From Nanosyncoccus sp963540965 (GTDB lineage Bacteria > Patescibacteriota > Saccharimonadia > Saccharimonadales > Saccharimonadaceae), in assembly GCA_963540965.1 (NCBI GenBank), contig CAUTSA010000001.1:62001-126000 (forward strand): 64,000 nucleotides of DNA, given 5' to 3'. A program made the translations under genes and the position numbers. The notes below the pieces were generated by a model. That model saw only the letters and a program-made list of their open reading frames with translations, was not told the DNA's origin and ran no database searches. Positions within the stretch are counted from its first letter, which is position 1. Every line of letters starts with the position of its first letter. This document shows positions 61,140 through 64,000 of the stretch, one piece after another.

Positions 61140-61409
61140 ATGGGAATACTTAAAAAGCATCAGGCAAAGGAGCTAGAGTTTTCGGAAAAGCAACTAATGC
61201 TAGATTTAAAAAAAGAAGCTAAGGCTTTAAATCTGGAACAAGGGGCAGCAGAATTAATCGCAAAAGAAGTGACGAAAAAAGTGAGTCAATGGGTGACAGA
61301 CAAAACAGCGATTACACAATCTGATCTCGACCGTAAAATTGTTGCGGAGGTAAGAAAATACAATAAGGATTTGGCATTTATTTTAGGGGAAAGGAATAAA
61401 ATTATATGA
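61140..61409 (+). CDS. Small protein, ATP-cone-like helical bundle
   Basis: An 89-residue soluble protein. I start at the ATG at 61140 (MGILKK), with AGAGGTGAG about 5-8 nt upstream, rather than two codons earlier. Residues about 33-80 (AAELIAKEVTKKVSQWV, ITQSDLDRKIVAEVRKYN) resemble the helices of an ATP-cone domain, but the N-terminal VxKRDG part is absent, so the match is weak. Its stop overlaps the next start by 4 nt (ATGA), so it is translationally coupled to the flavoprotein. Confidence 0.55.
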   Translation: MGILKKHQAKELEFSEKQLMLDLKKEAKALNLEQGAAELIAKEVTKKVSQWVTDKTAITQSDLDRKIVAEVRKYNKDLAFILGERNKII

Positions 61410-62830
61410 AAAAATTTGATTACGACTTAGTGGTGATTGGCGGCGGTGCGGCAGGTATTGCTGGGGCAATGATGGCAGCAGCGGCAAAAAAGAAAGTAGC
61501 AATTATTGAGAAGGATTTAATTGGTGGAGGTAATACGCTTTGCGCATTTTCACAATTAATGGCCGGAAAAATCTCACAACTATTATGCCAAGCACGAGAG
61601 GGATCAAGTGTTGGATTAAATTCTGATCAGCTAAAAATAAATCTTCCTTCAATGTACAGCGAGATACAAAATAAGACAGAGGAGTTTATTGAGGCGAAAC
61701 AGAGAGAGCTAATTGAATCAAAGGTTGAAGTGATTAGGAGTAGTGCAAGGTTTATTTCGCCTATTGAAGTGACAACTGAGAAAAAAACTATTACAGCAAA
61801 AAAGTTCTTAATTGCAAGCGGTACAACAATGAGCACCGGAGAGGTTGCTGGGCTTGAAGAAACCGGCTTTGTAACACCTGCAGAATTATATTTAGGGCTA
61901 CCACGTATTCCAAAAGTAGCACTAGTAATTGGCGCTGGACAGAGTGGGGTGGAGGCGAGTGAGTTTCTAGCAAACCTTGGAAGCTCGGTGATTCTAATAG
62001 AAATGAATGAACGAATCTTACCAAAAGAAGACCTCGAGGCATCGAAGATTATTGAAGCAAAATTCAATCAAAAGAAAAGTATTAAGATTTTGACAGAAAC
62101 TAAGGTAGTAAGTGTTGAAAATGATGGGATTCAAACTTTAGCGACTGGTAGGAAGACTAAAGTAATCAAGGCTTCACTACTCCGAGGGGGTCAGAAAAAA
62201 TCCGTACGAGTAGAATGCGTGGTGTTGGCTGCTGGACAGAAGCCAGAGTTAGACTTAGGACTTGAAAACGCCAATGTAAAATATACGCCTGAAGGTATTC
62301 TAGTCTCTAATCAGATGCAAACTTCAAATAAAAATATTTTTGCAGCAGGAGGTGTGGCTACAATAAAGGAAAATAAAAAGATTAGTGATTTTCAATTCAG
62401 CTCTTACGAGAAAGATACTTACGAGGGGGCAATTGCGGCTTCAGTAGCGTTTAATGGTCGATCCAGAACTATTGTCGAAAATAATGGATTTGTACGGATG
62501 ACCAACACATACCCAAAGGTAGCAAGTGTGGGAATAACTGAGGAGCAATGTGCGTCGATAGGCTTAAAATATACAAGTGCCATATCTGGATTAACACAGA
62601 AAGAGGCAACCTGGAGCCCTAGCGCAGAAGATGGATTTGTAAAAATAATTTGTAACCGTGAAAAGAAGATTCTTGGAGCAACAATTGTAGCGCCAAACGC
62701 AGAGATACTAATACAAGAAATAAGTTTGGCGATGCGAAACGGATTAACGGTGGTTGATGTAGCTGCTGCCCCACACGCTGGAATGAGTCTAGCTGAAGCC
62801 GTCAGGGTAACTGCGAGAAAATTATTATAA
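61406..62830 (+). CDS. FAD-dependent pyridine nucleotide-disulfide oxidoreductase family protein lacking the redox cysteines
   Basis: A 474-residue flavoprotein of the mercuric reductase/dihydrolipoamide dehydrogenase fold. The FAD motif is VVIGGGAAGIAGA, the NAD(P) motif VIGAGQSGVEASEFL, the second FAD site FAAGGVA, and the C-terminal dimerisation domain ends AAPHAGMSLAEAVRVTA with the active-site His context. Where the family has GGxCxxxGCxPSK, this protein reads GGGNTLCAFSQ: both active cysteines are replaced and a single Cys lies between them. The reaction is therefore unlikely to be classical disulfide reduction. It is the last gene of a three-gene operon. Confidence 0.8.
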   Translation: MKKFDYDLVVIGGGAAGIAGAMMAAAAKKKVAIIEKDLIGGGNTLCAFSQLMAGKISQLLCQAREGSSVGLNSDQLKINLPSMYSEIQNKTEEFIEAKQRELIESKVEVIRSSARFISPIEVTTEKKTITAKKFLIASGTTMSTGEVAGLEETGFVTPAELYLGLPRIPKVALVIGAGQSGVEASEFLANLGSSVILIEMNERILPKEDLEASKIIEAKFNQKKSIKILTETKVVSVENDGIQTLATGRKTKVIKASLLRGGQKKSVRVECVVLAAGQKPELDLGLENANVKYTPEGILVSNQMQTSNKNIFAAGGVATIKENKKISDFQFSSYEKDTYEGAIAASVAFNGRSRTIVENNGFVRMTNTYPKVASVGITEEQCASIGLKYTSAISGLTQKEATWSPSAEDGFVKIICNREKKILGATIVAPNAEILIQEISLAMRNGLTVVDVAAAPHAGMSLAEAVRVTARKLL

Positions 62831-62892
62831 TCAGATTTTGAGATCTGGGGTTGACAACTTAATTAAACGTCACTATAATTAAGTTGTTCTAT

Positions 62893-62969
62893 CGCGGGGT
62901 AGAGCAGCCTGGTAGCTCGTTTGGCTCATAACCAAAAGGTCGTTGGTTCAAATCCAACCCCCGCCACCA
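62893..62969 (+). tRNA. Initiator tRNA-Met (CAT)
   Basis: CGCGGGG opens the acceptor; position 1 (C) faces C at 72, the unpaired end expected of initiators. D-arm AGCCTGGTAG and anticodon loop CTCATAA match fMet tRNAs. The anticodon stem is TTTGG/CCAAA, so only two of the three usual G-C pairs are kept. CCA encoded. Confidence 0.93.
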
Positions 62970-62985
62970 AATTAAAGATTATAGG

Positions 62986-63006
62986 AGAGCAGCAATGCTC
63001 TTTTTT
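62986..63006 (+). terminator. Terminator of the initiator tRNA
   Basis: AGAGCA-GCAA-TGCTCT hairpin followed by a T run. Confidence 0.85.
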
Positions 63007-63018
63007 GGTATTATACGT

Positions 63019-63051
63019 AAAAAATAGCAGGTATAAGCCTGCTATTTTTTA
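63019..63051. terminator. Second terminator, for the leftward gene
   Basis: Stem AAAATAGCAGG with CCTGCTATTTT, A and T tracts on both sides; directly downstream of the partial gene at 63055. Confidence 0.85.
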
Positions 63052-63054
63052 TAG

Positions 63055-64000
63055 TTAGAACCGACTATAGCTTGAACTTTCGTTATAATTCTCACATTGG
63101 TCCATAGTACCATCAACAGCAGTCCAGCAGTTGACGGTGGTATAGAAAGATTTTCGGGTTTTGCTATTTTTGTCATCATTAAGCTGAATAGCAAATTCCG
63201 GATATGGGAAATAGGTGTCAACAAGCTCGACGCGGCTTTCGACCCGTCGATAAAGATCGTTGGCGCGACCAGTGGAGTCAACGCGGGCTTGAACGCCAGT
63301 AAAGTTGATTGATTGTCGCTTGGAATCATAGAGAGAAACAGAGAAGTCGGTTTCAGGAGCGCCATATGGGAGAGTGAGGAGGAGAAAAGTGGTAGCAGGA
63401 TTACGGTCAGTACTACCTCGATAAGTATTGGGAACTTCAAAGGTAGCGGAACAGAAGAAGCTTCCCTCTTGGCAGTTAACGGTAAATAAGTGATTACCAC
63501 TCTTATCGAAGGTTTCAGAGACCTCAGTAGCAGAGAAGTCGTTACGCCCCTTACTATCGTTGGTAGGTTTCAAAAAGAGCATCGCACGGTTGGTACTATT
63601 CTCACTGCTAGCAATATTAAACTCACCGAGATTAAAATTACGATCGGATTGGAAGAAGGCAGCAGAGATTAGCGGAGGTGACATAGAGTGTTGCCCGCTA
63701 GGGAGAAGTCCGTCATTTTGGTCCCAACTGATAGCACTACCACTACGTTGTTGCGTAGTGTAATTAGTGTCTGAGAACCATTTAATATTAATGTATCTGA
63801 GATTTTGGATTTGATCGGTGCGAAGAGGGACGATACGAGTGCGAGTATCAGAGCTGAGAGTGGAACGATAGTCTGCGAGATCCTCTTGGATAGTAACGCA
63901 GGTATAGGCCTGTAATTTTGAGGCGGAAGAACCACCATCCTGACTTGAGTCTTTGACTTCTTGAATAGTGACACCATGTTGCTCATCGATGGTGCGACCA
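63055..64000 (-). CDS. Hypothetical secreted-type protein, 5' end outside window
   Basis: The frame ending at 63055 stays open to the window edge (about 315 residues visible), so the apparent ATG at 63684 is internal. The sequence is rich in Ser, Thr, Asn and Asp, beta-type and without membrane segments: VTIQEDLADYRSTLSS, YINIKWFSDTNY, AAFFQSDRNFNLGEFNIA, VNCQEGSFFCSATFEVP. Four cysteines lie in the C-terminal 170 residues. It resembles the outer part of pilin-like or minor-pilin proteins of CPR bacteria, but the N-terminus that would show this is missing. Function unknown. Confidence 0.7.
   Translation of the reverse strand, partial: GRTIDEQHGVTIQEVKDSSQDGGSSASKLQAYTCVTIQEDLADYRSTLSSDTRTRIVPLRTDQIQNLRYINIKWFSDTNYTTQQRSGSAISWDQNDGLLPSGQHSMSPPLISAAFFQSDRNFNLGEFNIASSENSTNRAMLFLKPTNDSKGRNDFSATEVSETFDKSGNHLFTVNCQEGSFFCSATFEVPNTYRGSTDRNPATTFLLLTLPYGAPETDFSVSLYDSKRQSINFTGVQARVDSTGRANDLYRRVESRVELVDTYFPYPEFAIQLNDDKNSKTRKSFYTTVNCWTAVDGTMDQCENYNESSSYSRF

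Noticed and set aside
63669..63986. Minus-strand frame of 105 codons with a hydrophobic start at the right edge
   Set aside because: It overlaps the longer frame that continues to the window edge and carries the coding-like sequence; the hydrophobic run comes from the shifted frame.
1..64000. UGA recoding (Gly or Trp) as in some CPR lineages
   Set aside because: Full-length, well-conserved proteins are produced with the standard code and several genes end at UGA or UAA/UAG at the expected length.

Overview
The window looks like chromosomal DNA of a Candidatus Saccharibacteria (TM7) or closely related Patescibacteria/CPR epibiont. This is an inference from gene content: a phosphoketolase plus lower glycolysis (pgk, pyk), few biosynthetic genes, many short single-pass surface proteins, a type IV pilin-like gene, MurJ and a class A PBP, and an HrcA/CIRCE heat-shock system. 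UGA is read as stop throughout, which argues against the SR1/Gracilibacteria code. No rRNA, IS element, phage module or CRISPR array is visible.

Layout. 1-3.8 kb: tyrS (cut by the window edge) and a bifunctional PBP. 4.0-8.5 kb: two paralogous secreted glycine-rich proteins. 8.6-13.4 kb: a PIN-TRAM protein, a phosphoketolase split into two overlapping genes, and hrcA-grpE. 13.4-21.7 kb: four tandem BspA-like (DUF285) surface proteins. 21.9-34.3 kb: adenylate-kinase-like protein, lepA, tilS, yebC-family gene, tRNAs, ruvA/ruvB/ruvC, radA, rubrerythrin, a Nudix protein and a pilin. 34.3-39.0 kb: a proteostasis operon, clpC - HExxH protein - clpP - HAM1. 39.0-42.4 kb: pgk and pyk. 42.5-49.1 kb: tRNA-Pro cluster, RNase Y, tsaE/tsaB, tRNAs and a HAD phosphatase. 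49.2-59.1 kb: phosphoesterase, methyltransferases, murJ, ftsH, tRNA-Pro and dnaK. 59.2-64 kb: a cysteine-repeat membrane protein divergent from a redox-type operon, initiator tRNA, and a partial secreted protein at the right edge.

How the genes fit together. HrcA probably controls its own operon, dnaK and the clpC operon, because CIRCE-type inverted repeats sit at all three promoters. Six secreted proteins share one N-terminal module but carry two different C-terminal halves (leucine-rich or glycine-rich). Together with the pilin and the seven-repeat cysteine protein they form a plausible host-contact surface.

Two expression styles are visible. Nineteen genes have a -10-like hexamer only 5-7 nt (16 of them exactly 6 nt) before the start codon, the geometry of leaderless mRNAs. 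Operon-internal genes and surface-protein genes instead have 30-45 nt leaders and/or Shine-Dalgarno sites.

The most unusual local structures are a covarying two-hairpin element repeated behind two proline tRNAs, a duplicated tRNA-Pro 3' end, a HAM1 gene bracketed by copies of the clpP 3' end, and the cysteine-repeat protein next to a flavoprotein that lacks its redox cysteines.
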